From an uncultured Alkalilimnicola sp. (GTDB lineage: Bacteria; Pseudomonadota; Gammaproteobacteria; Nitrococcales; AK92), in NCBI GenBank assembly GCA_937951875.1, contig CALGAN010000084.1:1-32301 (forward strand): a stretch of 32,301 bases of DNA, in the 5' to 3' direction. Shown here one piece after another: positions 22,092 to 29,988 of this stretch (position 1 is the stretch's first letter; each line of letters opens with the position of its first letter). The notes under the pieces are model-generated. The model worked only from the letters and a program-made list of their open reading frames with translations. It made no database searches and was not told where the DNA came from. A program made the translations under genes and the position numbers.

Positions 22092-23021
22092 GTGCTGCAC
22101 AATCTCGAAATCGTAGCCACGGCCTTGCTGCCGATCTTCGTCCTCATCGGCCTCGGCCACCTGCTGTACCGCTTCGACTTCCCCAACGCCAGCTTCTGGC
22201 CGCAGCTGGAGCGGCTGGTGTACTTCCTGCTGTTGCCGGCGCTGCTGATCGAAGCGCTGGCCACCGCCGAGGTCAACGGCGCCCGGGCGCTGGCGGTGGC
22301 GGCGGCGGTGGTGCTGACCATCTCGGCCATGGCGGCGCTGCTGCTGGTGCTGCGCGGCCGCTTTCCCCTGGACGGTCCCGGCTTCACCTCGATCTTCCAG
22401 GGCGGGATACGCTTCAACAGCTACCTGGGCATCGCCGCGGCCCTGAGCCTCTACGGCCCGGACGGCGCGGCGGTGGCGGCGATGGCCTCGGCGGTGATGA
22501 TCCCGCTGGTCAACGTCTACTGCGTCGCCGTGCTGTCGCACCACGCCAGCGCCAAGGCATCGCCGCGCACGGTGCTGCGCGGCATCGTCCGCAACCCGCT
22601 AATCGTTTCCTGCGTGATCGGCATCGCCCTCAACGTCAGCGGCATCGGCCTGCCCTACGGCAGCGAGGCGATCATGGAGAGCGTCGGCCGCGCCTCGCTG
22701 CCGCTGGGTCTGATGACGGTGGGCGCCGGGCTGCAGCTGCGCAGCGCGCGCGGCCGCGGCGGCGTGCTGCTCGCCATTTCCGCCCTGAAGTTGGCGGTGA
22801 TGCCGCTGCTGGCCCTGGGCGTGGCGCTGCTGCTGGGCATGACGCCACTGGAAACCCGGGTGCTGGTGCTGTTCGGCGCGCTGCCCACCGCTACCTCGTC
22901 CTACATCTTGGCCCGGCAGATGGGCGGCGACGCGCCGCTCATGGCCGCGGTGCTCACCGCCCAGACCGCGCTGTCGTTCGTCACCTTGCCGTTTGTGCTG
23001 TTGTTGCTAGGCAGCGGCTGA
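22092..23021 (+). CDS. AEC family transporter (auxin efflux carrier type)
   Basis: 309 residues with about ten hydrophobic segments in two halves, the standard layout of the AEC/BASS-like membrane carriers. Recognisable elements are IFVLIGLGHLLYRFDFPN at the start, FNSYLGIAAALSLYG in the middle, and GALPTATSSYILARQMGGD near the C-terminus, a hallmark of the family. Bacterial members move organic anions such as malate or malonate; the substrate here is unknown. The frame is open from 21873, but the first segment is not membrane-like, so GTG at 22092, where family similarity begins, is used; the Shine-Dalgarno is weak and a TAGAAT box lies 33 nt upstream. The gene is divergent from the sugar dehydrogenase. 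Confidence 0.83.
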   Translation: MLHNLEIVATALLPIFVLIGLGHLLYRFDFPNASFWPQLERLVYFLLLPALLIEALATAEVNGARALAVAAAVVLTISAMAALLLVLRGRFPLDGPGFTSIFQGGIRFNSYLGIAAALSLYGPDGAAVAAMASAVMIPLVNVYCVAVLSHHASAKASPRTVLRGIVRNPLIVSCVIGIALNVSGIGLPYGSEAIMESVGRASLPLGLMTVGAGLQLRSARGRGGVLLAISALKLAVMPLLALGVALLLGMTPLETRVLVLFGALPTATSSYILARQMGGDAPLMAAVLTAQTALSFVTLPFVLLLLGSG

Positions 23022-23160
23022 TAGGACGTATAAAGTCCCTCTCGGAACCTCCGCAAATTCTTGGCGCGGCTAGCCAAAAGAGCCCCCAAGCCGCCCTGCG
23101 GGCGACGCGCTCCCCAGGGTTTTCCGGAGGCTCCGGCCCGAGAGCATGGCACGAACCGTC

Positions 23161-23187
23161 TCAAGTCGCGGCGTTTCCTGCCGATCT
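23161..23187 (+). promoter_or_regulatory. Sigma-28 (FliA) promoter of the MCP gene
   Basis: TCAAGTCG (23161-23168), eleven bases, then GCCGATCT (23180-23187). This follows the flagellar sigma-28 consensus TAAAGTTT-N11-GCCGATAA, in the TCAAG variant seen in pseudomonads, with correct spacing. Transcription would begin near 23195, leaving a leader of about 60 nt before the MCP ATG. Confidence 0.7.
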
Positions 23188-23253
23188 TAAGGGCCAGCTA
23201 GTAATTCGACCGAGATGCCGGCCTACCGGCACACGTTCCACTGAGGGGGAAAC

Positions 23254-24867
23254 ATGGGGAACTTGAGCATCCGCCTGCGGCTGGGACTGGGCTTCGGCTC
23301 GGCCACCGGCATCCTGCTGATCGCCATCGCCGTCGGCTACTTCAGTTTCGCTCAGGTGGAGCGAGCCTTCGTCACCACCGAGAACAGCTACGCGGCCCTG
23401 GTCACGCTGGAGCGAGCCCGCACCGCCCTGATGGACATCGAGACCAATCAGCGCGGCTTCCTGGTCACCGGCTACGACGACTTTCTCCAACCGCTCGCCG
23501 AAAGCCGTAAGGCCTTCGAGCAGGCCATGGCCGAGCTGCGCCGGCTGATGAACGACAACGAGCCGCAGCTGGCGCGCATCGATCAGCTCGCCTACATCTA
23601 CAACGCCTGGCTGGAGGAAGACATCCAGTCGGGCATCGATCTGCGCCGCAACAACGCCAACGCGATCCAGCTGTCGCTGGCCATGGGCAGCGCCCGCGAC
23701 AAGATGGAGATCATGCGCTCGGTGTTCCTTGAGATCCAGGACGCCGAGAACGAGGTGCTCACCGCCCGCAGCGCCGGGCTGCAGCAACTGCGCACCACCA
23801 CTCAGCTGACGCTGATCCTGGGCGGCCTGATCGGCGCGATCGTCGCCGCCGCCATCTCTTGGTATCTGGTGCGGCTGATCGCCCGCTCCCTGGCGCAGGC
23901 GCTGCGCGTCGCCGAGGCCGTGGCGCGCGGCGACCTGTCGGTGACCGTGCAAACCCGCTCCAACGACGAGTTCGGCAAGCTGCTGCGGGCCATGGACGGC
24001 ATGAACCAGCAGCTCAAGCAGATGATCTCCGAGATCGACGGTTCCACCAGCAAGCTGTCCGACGCCGTGCAGCAGGTCGCCGCCGCCTCGGCGCGCACCC
24101 TGGAAGGCGCCCGCCACCAGGGCGATCAGACCGCCCAGGTGGCCACCGCCATGAACCAGATGACCAGCACGGTGCAGGAGATCTCGCGCAGCACCCAGGA
24201 GAGCGCCGATGTCGCCCGCGCCAGCAACGACGAGGCGCAGCAGGTCAAGAGCGCGGTCGCCCGCACCATCGGCAGCATCGACGGGCTCGCGCAGGAGATC
24301 CGCGCCGCCGCCGACGTGATCCGCGAGGTTCAGCACAACAGCGGCAGCATCAGCCGGGTGCTCGACGTCATCCGCGGCATCGCCGAGCAGACCAACTTGC
24401 TGGCGCTCAACGCCGCCATCGAGGCGGCGCGCGCCGGCGAGCAGGGCCGCGGCTTCGCGGTGGTGGCCGACGAGGTGCGCAGCCTGGCGGTGGGCACGCA
24501 GAAGTCGATCGGCGAGATCGAGCAGATGATCAGCGATTTGCAGCAGGGCGCCGAGCGCGCCGCCCTGGCCATGGACGCCAGCTGCGAGCGGGTGGAAGGC
24601 ACGGTGCAGCAGGCCAGCGACGCGGGCGCGGCGCTGGAGCGGATCGTGACCGCCATCAACCGCATCCAGGACATGGCCTCGCAAGTGGCGAGCGCGGTGG
24701 AGGAGCAGACCGCGGTGGCAGCCGACATCAACCGCAATGTCATGAGCGTGCGCGACATCGCCGAGACCACCACGCGCGACATCCAGCAGGCCGCCGCCGC
24801 CGCGCAGTCGCTGGAACATCTGGCGGGGCAGCTGCAGGCGCTGGTGCGGCGCTTCAAGGTGGCGTAG
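23254..24867 (+). CDS. Methyl-accepting chemotaxis protein with CHASE3-like sensor
   Basis: 537 residues. TM1 is at about 10-32. A periplasmic helical bundle (about 40-178) resembles CHASE3, with ALMDIETNQRGFLVTGYDD. TM2 is at about 184-206, HAMP at about 207-260, and the signalling domain is a long helical hairpin with its tip near residue 385 (TNLLALNAAIEAARAGEQG, then VVADEVRSLA). It senses an external or membrane signal and controls CheA. No C-terminal CheR/CheB tether pentapeptide is seen; the protein ends RRFKVA. ATG at 23254 has GAGGGGG upstream. A sigma-28 promoter ties it to the flagellar regulon. The ligand is not deducible. Confidence 0.95.
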   Translation: MGNLSIRLRLGLGFGSATGILLIAIAVGYFSFAQVERAFVTTENSYAALVTLERARTALMDIETNQRGFLVTGYDDFLQPLAESRKAFEQAMAELRRLMNDNEPQLARIDQLAYIYNAWLEEDIQSGIDLRRNNANAIQLSLAMGSARDKMEIMRSVFLEIQDAENEVLTARSAGLQQLRTTTQLTLILGGLIGAIVAAAISWYLVRLIARSLAQALRVAEAVARGDLSVTVQTRSNDEFGKLLRAMDGMNQQLKQMISEIDGSTSKLSDAVQQVAAASARTLEGARHQGDQTAQVATAMNQMTSTVQEISRSTQESADVARASNDEAQQVKSAVARTIGSIDGLAQEIRAAADVIREVQHNSGSISRVLDVIRGIAEQTNLLALNAAIEAARAGEQGRGFAVVADEVRSLAVGTQKSIGEIEQMISDLQQGAERAALAMDASCERVEGTVQQASDAGAALERIVTAINRIQDMASQVASAVEEQTAVAADINRNVMSVRDIAETTTRDIQQAAAAAQSLEHLAGQLQALVRRFKVA

Positions 24868-24878
24868 CCGCACTCAGC

Positions 24879-24908
24879 CGGGGTCCGCTGCAGACGCGGC
24901 GGACCCCG
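24879..24908. terminator. Bidirectional hairpin between MCP and DUF4124 genes
   Basis: Perfect 10-bp arms, CGGGGTCCGC (24879-24888) and GCGGACCCCG (24899-24908), enclose a 10-nt loop. It lies 11 nt past the MCP stop and 4 nt before the end of the convergent DUF4124 gene. No T run. Confidence 0.65.
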
Positions 24909-24912
24909 CCCG

Positions 24913-25542
24913 TCATCCGGCGCAGCGCAGCGCGTAGTGCCGGTCCTTCAAGCGCCGCCGCTCCTCCCGCAACCGCTCGCCGTACGGCTCGCGGTAGCCT
25001 TGCCGCATCCGCGCGTCGATCCACTCGATCTCCCGCTCGATCCAGGCGCATTCGCCGGCGCGCGCCGACGACTCCCAATCCGGCGCCGAAGCGTTCGTCG
25101 CAGTCGGCACCGAAGCCTCGGCCGCGTAACGCTGCGCCGATCTGGACCGGGGCGGATCGCTCGGCACGAGCGGCGCCATGCGATTGGGCTGCAGCCGGCT
25201 GGGGTCGATCCGCTCGGCGAGGACGCCGGGCGGCGGCCTATCGCCGAAATGCCGCCGCCCCTGAGCATCGCGCCACGCGTACACGCCGCCGGCCGGCGGT
25301 ACGGTCGGTGCCGCCTCGGGCCGCGCCGGGACCTCGCGCTCGCTTGGCGGCGGCGCCAGCACGGCGCGCTTGTCGTCCGTGGCCCACAACCAGCCGAACA
25401 GGCCGAGAAGCACCGCCACCAACGCGCAGGCGGCGACCGCGGGCAGCGCATACGTGTCGAAACGCCGCCGCGGCAAACGGCGGGAATGATCGCCTTCGAA
25501 CGGGAATGACGGTGAATGCTGTCGGGGATCGCTGCCAATCAT
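24913..25542 (-). CDS. DUF4124 domain protein with N-terminal membrane anchor
   Basis: 209 residues. A basic N-terminus (SRRLPRRRF) leads into one membrane helix at about 32-53, then a Pro-rich linker, the DUF4124 motif VYAWRDAQGRRHFGDRPPPG at about 87-106, and a C-terminal region with a charged helix (IEREIEWIDARMRQ, then LREERRRLKDRHYAL). The domain is common in proteobacterial envelope proteins of unknown function and often sits just outside the inner membrane. No Shine-Dalgarno is evident before ATG at 25542. A run of eight A (T8 in the transcript) lies at 25556-25563 in the leader. The gene is convergent with the MCP. Confidence 0.75.
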   Translation of the reverse strand: MIGSDPRQHSPSFPFEGDHSRRLPRRRFDTYALPAVAACALVAVLLGLFGWLWATDDKRAVLAPPPSEREVPARPEAAPTVPPAGGVYAWRDAQGRRHFGDRPPPGVLAERIDPSRLQPNRMAPLVPSDPPRSRSAQRYAAEASVPTATNASAPDWESSARAGECAWIEREIEWIDARMRQGYREPYGERLREERRRLKDRHYALRCAG

Positions 25543-25650
25543 CGGACCGAACCGGAAAAAAAACCAGCTAACAGCGATCCATTAGCATAATCCAGAATAT
25601 TTGTGATCTTTTTCAGCGGACGGCGCCGCCCGCATTCCGCAAGCGGCCTG

Positions 25651-25684
25651 AAAAAGAAACGCCCGCTCGTTGGAGCGGGCGTTT
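25651..25684 (-). terminator. Intrinsic terminator of the OYE gene
   Basis: Perfect 12-bp arms, AAACGCCCGCTC (25657-25668) and GAGCGGGCGTTT (25673-25684), enclose GTTG. On the minus strand the stem runs straight into TTTCTTTTT (25659-25651), a textbook intrinsic terminator, 18 nt past the OYE stop. It is the clearest terminator in the window. Confidence 0.92.
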
Positions 25685-25702
25685 TCGCGGACCCAGCCGC
25701 GC

Positions 25703-26815
25703 TTAGGTCAAAACGTCGAGCGAAGCGCGGGAGAACGGCTGGATCTCGTTGGTGCGACCGTCGCGCAGCTTGGCCAGCCAGTTCGGATCCTGCAGCAGCG
25801 CGCGGCCCACCGCCACCAGATCGAACTCCTTGGCCTGCATGCGCTCGACCAGGTTGTCGAGGTTGGCCTGCTCGATCTGCTCCAGCTTGTTGACGAAGGT
25901 GCCGGTGACGAACTCCTCGGTCAGGCCCACGCTGCCCACCGAAATCGCCGGTTGCCCGGTGATCTTGCGGGTCCAGCCGGCCAGGTTGAGGTTGGATCCC
26001 TCGAACTCGGGCACCCAGAAGCGGCGGGTGGAGGCATGGAAGATGTCGACGCCGGCCTTGACCAGCGGCAGCAGGAAACGCTCCAGCTCCTGCGGCGTGC
26101 GCGCCAGCTTGGCCTCGTAATCGGTCATCTTCCACTGCGAGTAGCGCAGCACGATGGCGAAGTCCGGCCCCACCGCGTCGCGCACCGCCTCGACGATCTC
26201 GATGGCGAAGCGCAGCCGCTTCTCCAGCGAACCGCCGTACTCGTCGTCGCGCTGATTGGTGACTTCCCAGAAGAACTGGTCGATCAGGTAGCCATGGGCG
26301 CCGTGCAGCTCGACGCCGTCGAAGCCCAGGGCCTTGGCGTCACGGGCGGCCTCGGCGAAGGCCCGCACCACGTCCTTGATGTCCTGCTTGGTCATGGCAT
26401 GACCGCGCGGCTTGCCCGGGAACAGGTAGCCGCAGGGGCTGTAGCCCGGCACCTTCGGATCGGGCTCCATGCCCTCCTTGCGCACCGCGCCCACGTGCCA
26501 GAGCTGCGGAATGATGGCACCGCCGGCGGCATGCACCTCGTCCACCACCCGCTTCCAGCCCGCCAGGGCCTGCTCGCCGTAGAAGGCCGGAACCTTTTCG
26601 TAGCCGTTGGCGGCCGGGTGATTGATGAAGGTGCCCTCGGTGATCAGCAGCCCCACCCCGCCCTCGGCGCGGCGCCGGTAGTAGGCGGCCACGTCCTCGC
26701 CCGGTACGTTGCCGGGGCTGAAGTTGCGGGTCATCGGCGCCATGGCGACGCGATTGCGCAGCTTGAGCGACTTATACTCGAAGGGCTCGAACAGCGGGCC
26801 TAGATTGATGGTCAT
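25703..26815 (-). CDS. NADH:flavin oxidoreductase (Old Yellow Enzyme family)
   Basis: 370 residues, a single FMN-binding TIM barrel. AMAPMTRNFS (about 24-33) binds flavin, ITEGTFI lies near 58, QLWHVGA near 104 and HGAHGYLIDQF near 170. The usual catalytic and substrate-binding His pair is represented here by HGAH. Members reduce alkenes conjugated to carbonyl or nitro groups, and in bacteria they often detoxify electrophiles. ATG at 26815 has GGAG six bases upstream. The minus-strand TAATAT at 26863-26858 is a good -10, directly followed by a 19-bp operator-like palindrome. The gene is divergent from an HxlR regulator and ends at a strong terminator, so it is a single-gene unit. Confidence 0.92.
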   Translation of the reverse strand: MTINLGPLFEPFEYKSLKLRNRVAMAPMTRNFSPGNVPGEDVAAYYRRRAEGGVGLLITEGTFINHPAANGYEKVPAFYGEQALAGWKRVVDEVHAAGGAIIPQLWHVGAVRKEGMEPDPKVPGYSPCGYLFPGKPRGHAMTKQDIKDVVRAFAEAARDAKALGFDGVELHGAHGYLIDQFFWEVTNQRDDEYGGSLEKRLRFAIEIVEAVRDAVGPDFAIVLRYSQWKMTDYEAKLARTPQELERFLLPLVKAGVDIFHASTRRFWVPEFEGSNLNLAGWTRKITGQPAISVGSVGLTEEFVTGTFVNKLEQIEQANLDNLVERMQAKEFDLVAVGRALLQDPNWLAKLRDGRTNEIQPFSRASLDVLT

Positions 26816-26839
26816 GCGACACTCCGGAGCGATCCAGTT

Positions 26840-26858
26840 TGGTTTCGTGACGAAACCA
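26840..26858. promoter_or_regulatory. Operator palindrome between OYE and HxlR genes
   Basis: TGGTTTCGTGACGAAACCA is a perfect inverted repeat with 8-bp arms and a TGA spacer. It directly follows the minus-strand -10 TAATAT, so it should cover the OYE transcription start. A further half-site GGTTTC lies at 26869-26874. The adjacent HxlR protein is the likely ligand, by position and symmetry. Confidence 0.7.
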
Positions 26859-26905
26859 TATTAGGTTCGGTTTCAATACGCAACCACTTTGACTACACTG
26901 CTGGA

Positions 26906-27361
26906 ATGTCTCGCAAACGCTTTGACGATTCCGATTGTGCCGTCGCCCGTGCGCTGGACGAGGTCGGCGACTGGTGGTCGTTGCGCATCGTGCTGCAGGC
27001 CATGTACGGCACCCGCCGTTTCGTCGACTTCCAGCAGCAGCTCGGCATCGCCCGCAACATCCTCTGCAACCGCCTGGAGCGGCTGGTGGCCTGCGGCGTG
27101 CTGTGCAAGGTCAACGTCGGCGAGCACGGCTGCCGCTACGAGTACCGCTTGACCGACAAGGGGCGGGATCTGTTCACCGTGCTGATGGCCTTGCGCCAAT
27201 GGGGCGAGAAGTGGACCGCCGCGGCGTCGGACAAGCCACAGGCGGTGGTGCTGGATAAAGCCAGCGGCCGGCCAATAGGTCCGCTGCAGGTGGTGGACGC
27301 CGACGGCCAGCCGCTGTCGGTAAGGGACGTGGTGCTGGCCTGGCGCCAGCCGTCCCAATAA
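26906..27361 (+). CDS. HxlR family transcriptional regulator
   Basis: 151 residues with a winged helix covering about residues 10-100. It has the family N-terminal Cys (Cys11, in SDCAVARAL), followed by VGDWWSLRIVLQAMYGTRRF, the recognition region ARNILCNRLERLVACGVL, and YEYRLTDKGRDLF. Additional Cys are at 54, 62, 66 and 75. HxlR proteins such as YodB and HypR sense quinones or other electrophiles through the N-terminal Cys and often control flavin oxidoreductases. Divergent orientation to an OYE gene with a palindrome between fits that model. A TACACT -10 at 26894-26899 places the start close to the ATG at 26906, and no Shine-Dalgarno is seen, so a leaderless mRNA is possible. Confidence 0.9.
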   Translation: MSRKRFDDSDCAVARALDEVGDWWSLRIVLQAMYGTRRFVDFQQQLGIARNILCNRLERLVACGVLCKVNVGEHGCRYEYRLTDKGRDLFTVLMALRQWGEKWTAAASDKPQAVVLDKASGRPIGPLQVVDADGQPLSVRDVVLAWRQPSQ

Positions 27362-27362
27362 T

Positions 27363-27386
27363 CCCCCGCCCGTCACCGGGCGGGGG
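27363..27386. terminator. Bidirectional hairpin between HxlR and DUF6351 genes
   Basis: CCCCCGCCCG (27363-27372) and CGGGCGGGGG (27377-27386) form a perfect 10-bp stem with a TCAC loop. It starts 2 nt past the HxlR stop and lies 12 nt beyond the convergent DUF6351 gene's stop. No T run. Confidence 0.7.
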
Positions 27387-27398
27387 TGAGAGCGGCGA

Positions 27399-29741
27399 TC
27401 AAGTCGCCGGTTGCGGCCGCCCCGCGTCCGGCTTGCTGTAATCGCACACGCCGTCGGGGAAGATCGCCTTCAGCCGCGCCACCTGCTCCTCGGTCGGCTG
27501 CCAGCTGCCGTAGGTGCCGTCCGCCAGCGCGGTGTCGACCGACTTCAGCTGGCACTTGAAGATGCTGCCTTCGATCGGCGCCCCGGCCTGGATGCGCGAG
27601 GTGGTGTAGAGCGGGAAGTACTGCGTGCACAGCCCCGGCGCCTGGTCGTCAAGGATGCCGTTCCAGACGTCCTTGCCGGCCGCGATCAGCGTCCCGTCGG
27701 TGGCGAAGCAGCTATCCACCGCCTGCGCCGGCCGCGCCTGCGCCAAGGTCAGCTCCGGATTGTTGCGCTTGTTCATCAACCACTCGTGCAGCACGTCAAG
27801 CGCCATCGGCACGTTGCTGAACTGCTCGGTCGGGCGCGCGTCCGTGAACCAGATCACCTGGTGGTCGGCGTGGCCCATGCGGTTGAGGATGCGCTTGCGG
27901 GACGCGAACGACTGATGGGCGTTGTGCATGTCGAGCACGTGCTCCAGATAGTGGCGCCAGTCGATGAGCGGGATGTCGAGCTGGCCGTCGAACACCAGGC
28001 CGGAGGTGTAGGCGGCGCGCATGGCGATCGGATCGCCCTGGCTGCGCGGCGCCGGCACCGCCGGGTCGTCGCTCAGCTGCATGTTGCGCCGGCTCCAGGG
28101 ATCGAAGCGCGACGGGTCGGCCAGCACGTCCTCCACCGTGCCGATGAACGGGAAGCCCTCCTGCACCATGTCGCGCGGGTGCTTCCAGCCGCCGATCTTC
28201 CAGTTCAGGTCCAGGAACTCCTCCGGCGTGATGTGGCCCTCGCGCAGGGCCTTGAGGCCGTACTGCACGCCGACGTTGTCGAACAGCACCCGCGGCTGGC
28301 CGTCCTCGTCCACGCCGTAGATGTTGCGCAGGTCGTCATAGTGGCTCCAGTGCACGGTGTCCATGATCCCGGGCGGCTCCATCTTGTCCTGCTCGGGCGC
28401 GGAGCCGAAGTGCGGGTTCATGGCCAGCGGCGTCAGCCCGCGCCAGGACTCGATGCACTCGGTGGAACCGGGCGCGGTCGCGTAGCCGAGCATGCGCTTC
28501 GCGTCGGCCAGAGGATCGGGCACGTCGTCGGTCGCGTTCAGGCCCACCAGCCAGCGGCGGTTCTCGGTGACCTGCCACTTCGGATTGAGGCGGTCGGTGA
28601 CGTCCATGTAGTGCTCGAGCAGCTCGCAATCGCCGATATGGATGATCTGCGTCACCATGTCCGGATAGGAGCGGTCGGCGATGCCGGCGTCGATCAGGCC
28701 GGGATAGTTCTGCTGGTACACGTACTGCTGGATGGCGCCGCCGGAGGTGCCCAGACCCACCGTGTACAGCGGCTTGCCGTAGCGCTTGATGAAGTGCTCC
28801 TTGACCATCAGCGCGGTCTCGCCGCCGAGTATCAGGTTGTAATGCACGCTGGTGCGGGTACCGGTGGAATAGGCGATGGCGTAGCCCTGCCCCAGCACCT
28901 CCGGCCGCAGAGCGTGGCTGCGGTCGAGCCGGCCCTGCGAGTGGCCGATGCCCACGCCGCCCTGGAAGTGGTAGAGCAGGCGGCCGTTCCACCGATCGAG
29001 GCTGGGGTTGGCGGGATCCTCGCCCAGCGGCGCCAGCATGGCGAAGCTATAGATGAAGCGATTGATGGTGCCGCGCTCCCAACGCACGATGAAATCGACC
29101 TCGCGGCCGTCGGTGAGCGTGGTCTTGGCCACGTCGTCGGGACGGGAGCCGTTGGTCGGCATCGGCTTGTAGGTGCCGTCGGTGCTGCGGTACCAGTACT
29201 CGACGTAAGGCTCGATCGAGCAGTTCAGGCTATAGCCGATCGTTTGGCCTTCTTCGTCGTACACCGGGAAGCCGGGAGGTTCGGCGGCGTCCACCAGCGG
29301 CTGCTTGCCGAGCTCGCGCACGGTGGTGCACACGAACGGCTGCTGGTGGGGTCCGGAGAAGATCGGGCCGGTGATCGGATGGTTCACCAGGGTGACGCTG
29401 GCGAGCCGGCCGTGGTCGGCGTGATGTACCTCCAGCACGTTCTCGCCCAGTTTCAGGCCCTCCACCAAGCCCTCCAGGCGGTCGCCATAATCCTTCAGCT
29501 TGGCCAGGCCGATGTTCTGCTCGTTGAGCCACAGGCTCAGCTTGGCGGGCTCATCGTAGCCGGTCAGGGCAATCCGCACGTCACCGCCGCTGACCAGCGC
29601 CGGCTCGCTGGAAACTACGGTCATTTCGACATTGGGGCGCTGCGCGTTGCGGTCGGATTTCGAATCGCCGTCGAAACAGCCGCTGAGCAGCAGCACGGCG
29701 CCGACCAGGAACCCCGCGCAGGCGTTGCGATGGGTAGCCAT
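27399..29741 (-). CDS. DUF6351-type serine-hydrolase-like lipoprotein
   Basis: 780 residues. A lipoprotein signal ends in lipobox LSGC (Cys22), and the next residues are FDGDSKSD; residue +2 is Phe, not Asp, so Lol sorting to the outer membrane is expected. About residues 38-120 form a beta-sandwich-like N-terminal region, followed by a large domain with the nucleophile-elbow motif GTSGG (Ser333) in LGTSGGAIQQYVYQQ, as in alpha/beta hydrolases. The overall pattern resembles DUF6351 proteins, whose substrate is unknown. ATG at 29741 has GAGGAGGAG upstream. It is divergent from another hydrolase-like lipoprotein that also begins its mature part CFDG. A role in surface ester, polymer or lipid breakdown is inference. 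Confidence 0.75.
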   Translation of the reverse strand: MATHRNACAGFLVGAVLLLSGCFDGDSKSDRNAQRPNVEMTVVSSEPALVSGGDVRIALTGYDEPAKLSLWLNEQNIGLAKLKDYGDRLEGLVEGLKLGENVLEVHHADHGRLASVTLVNHPITGPIFSGPHQQPFVCTTVRELGKQPLVDAAEPPGFPVYDEEGQTIGYSLNCSIEPYVEYWYRSTDGTYKPMPTNGSRPDDVAKTTLTDGREVDFIVRWERGTINRFIYSFAMLAPLGEDPANPSLDRWNGRLLYHFQGGVGIGHSQGRLDRSHALRPEVLGQGYAIAYSTGTRTSVHYNLILGGETALMVKEHFIKRYGKPLYTVGLGTSGGAIQQYVYQQNYPGLIDAGIADRSYPDMVTQIIHIGDCELLEHYMDVTDRLNPKWQVTENRRWLVGLNATDDVPDPLADAKRMLGYATAPGSTECIESWRGLTPLAMNPHFGSAPEQDKMEPPGIMDTVHWSHYDDLRNIYGVDEDGQPRVLFDNVGVQYGLKALREGHITPEEFLDLNWKIGGWKHPRDMVQEGFPFIGTVEDVLADPSRFDPWSRRNMQLSDDPAVPAPRSQGDPIAMRAAYTSGLVFDGQLDIPLIDWRHYLEHVLDMHNAHQSFASRKRILNRMGHADHQVIWFTDARPTEQFSNVPMALDVLHEWLMNKRNNPELTLAQARPAQAVDSCFATDGTLIAAGKDVWNGILDDQAPGLCTQYFPLYTTSRIQAGAPIEGSIFKCQLKSVDTALADGTYGSWQPTEEQVARLKAIFPDGVCDYSKPDAGRPQPAT

Positions 29742-29834
29742 TCGCCTCTCCTCCTCGTTTCTTCGTTTTTATTCGCCGATCGATTCATGTCGATCCAGCG
29801 TTTTCACACTAAGTGCCGATCGCCGGCAAAAAAA

Positions 29835-29906
29835 GTCACAGTCGGGATTCTCCCGACGGTTACAGTTGCGTGGAACTGTTACCGCCCTGGCAGGCGCAAC
29901 TGTGTC
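29835..29906. promoter_or_regulatory. Symmetric four-half-site control region for two lipoprotein genes
   Basis: Half-sites related to GTNACAGT occur at 29835-29842 and 29859-29866 pointing right, and their inverted copies at 29874-29882 and 29898-29906 pointing left. Both inner and outer pairs are centred on 29870.5, and the forward pair and reverse pair are each spaced 24 bp. The inner pair forms GGTTACAGTT-N6-AACTGTTACC (29858-29883), 9 of 10 bases matched. A second perfect hairpin, GTCGGGA-TTC-TCCCGAC, is embedded at 29841-29857. The region lies in the 247-nt gap between the two divergent genes and is likely a multi-dimer operator. Confidence 0.6.
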
Positions 29907-29988
29907 TGTTATTCACCGCCGTCCCGTGCCTAATTAGGAGGGATAACAAAGGCCGCGCTGCGGCCGTATAACGGGAGGAGGGTTGAGA

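Noticed and set aside
23161..24873. 570-codon minus frame opposite the MCP
   Set aside because: Repetitive His/Gly/Leu-rich shadow of the receptor coding helices; no independent signals.
27411..29933. 840-codon + strand frame opposite the DUF6351 gene
   Set aside because: Antisense shadow without domain or start signal; the minus-strand frame has a lipobox, a strong Shine-Dalgarno and a hydrolase motif.
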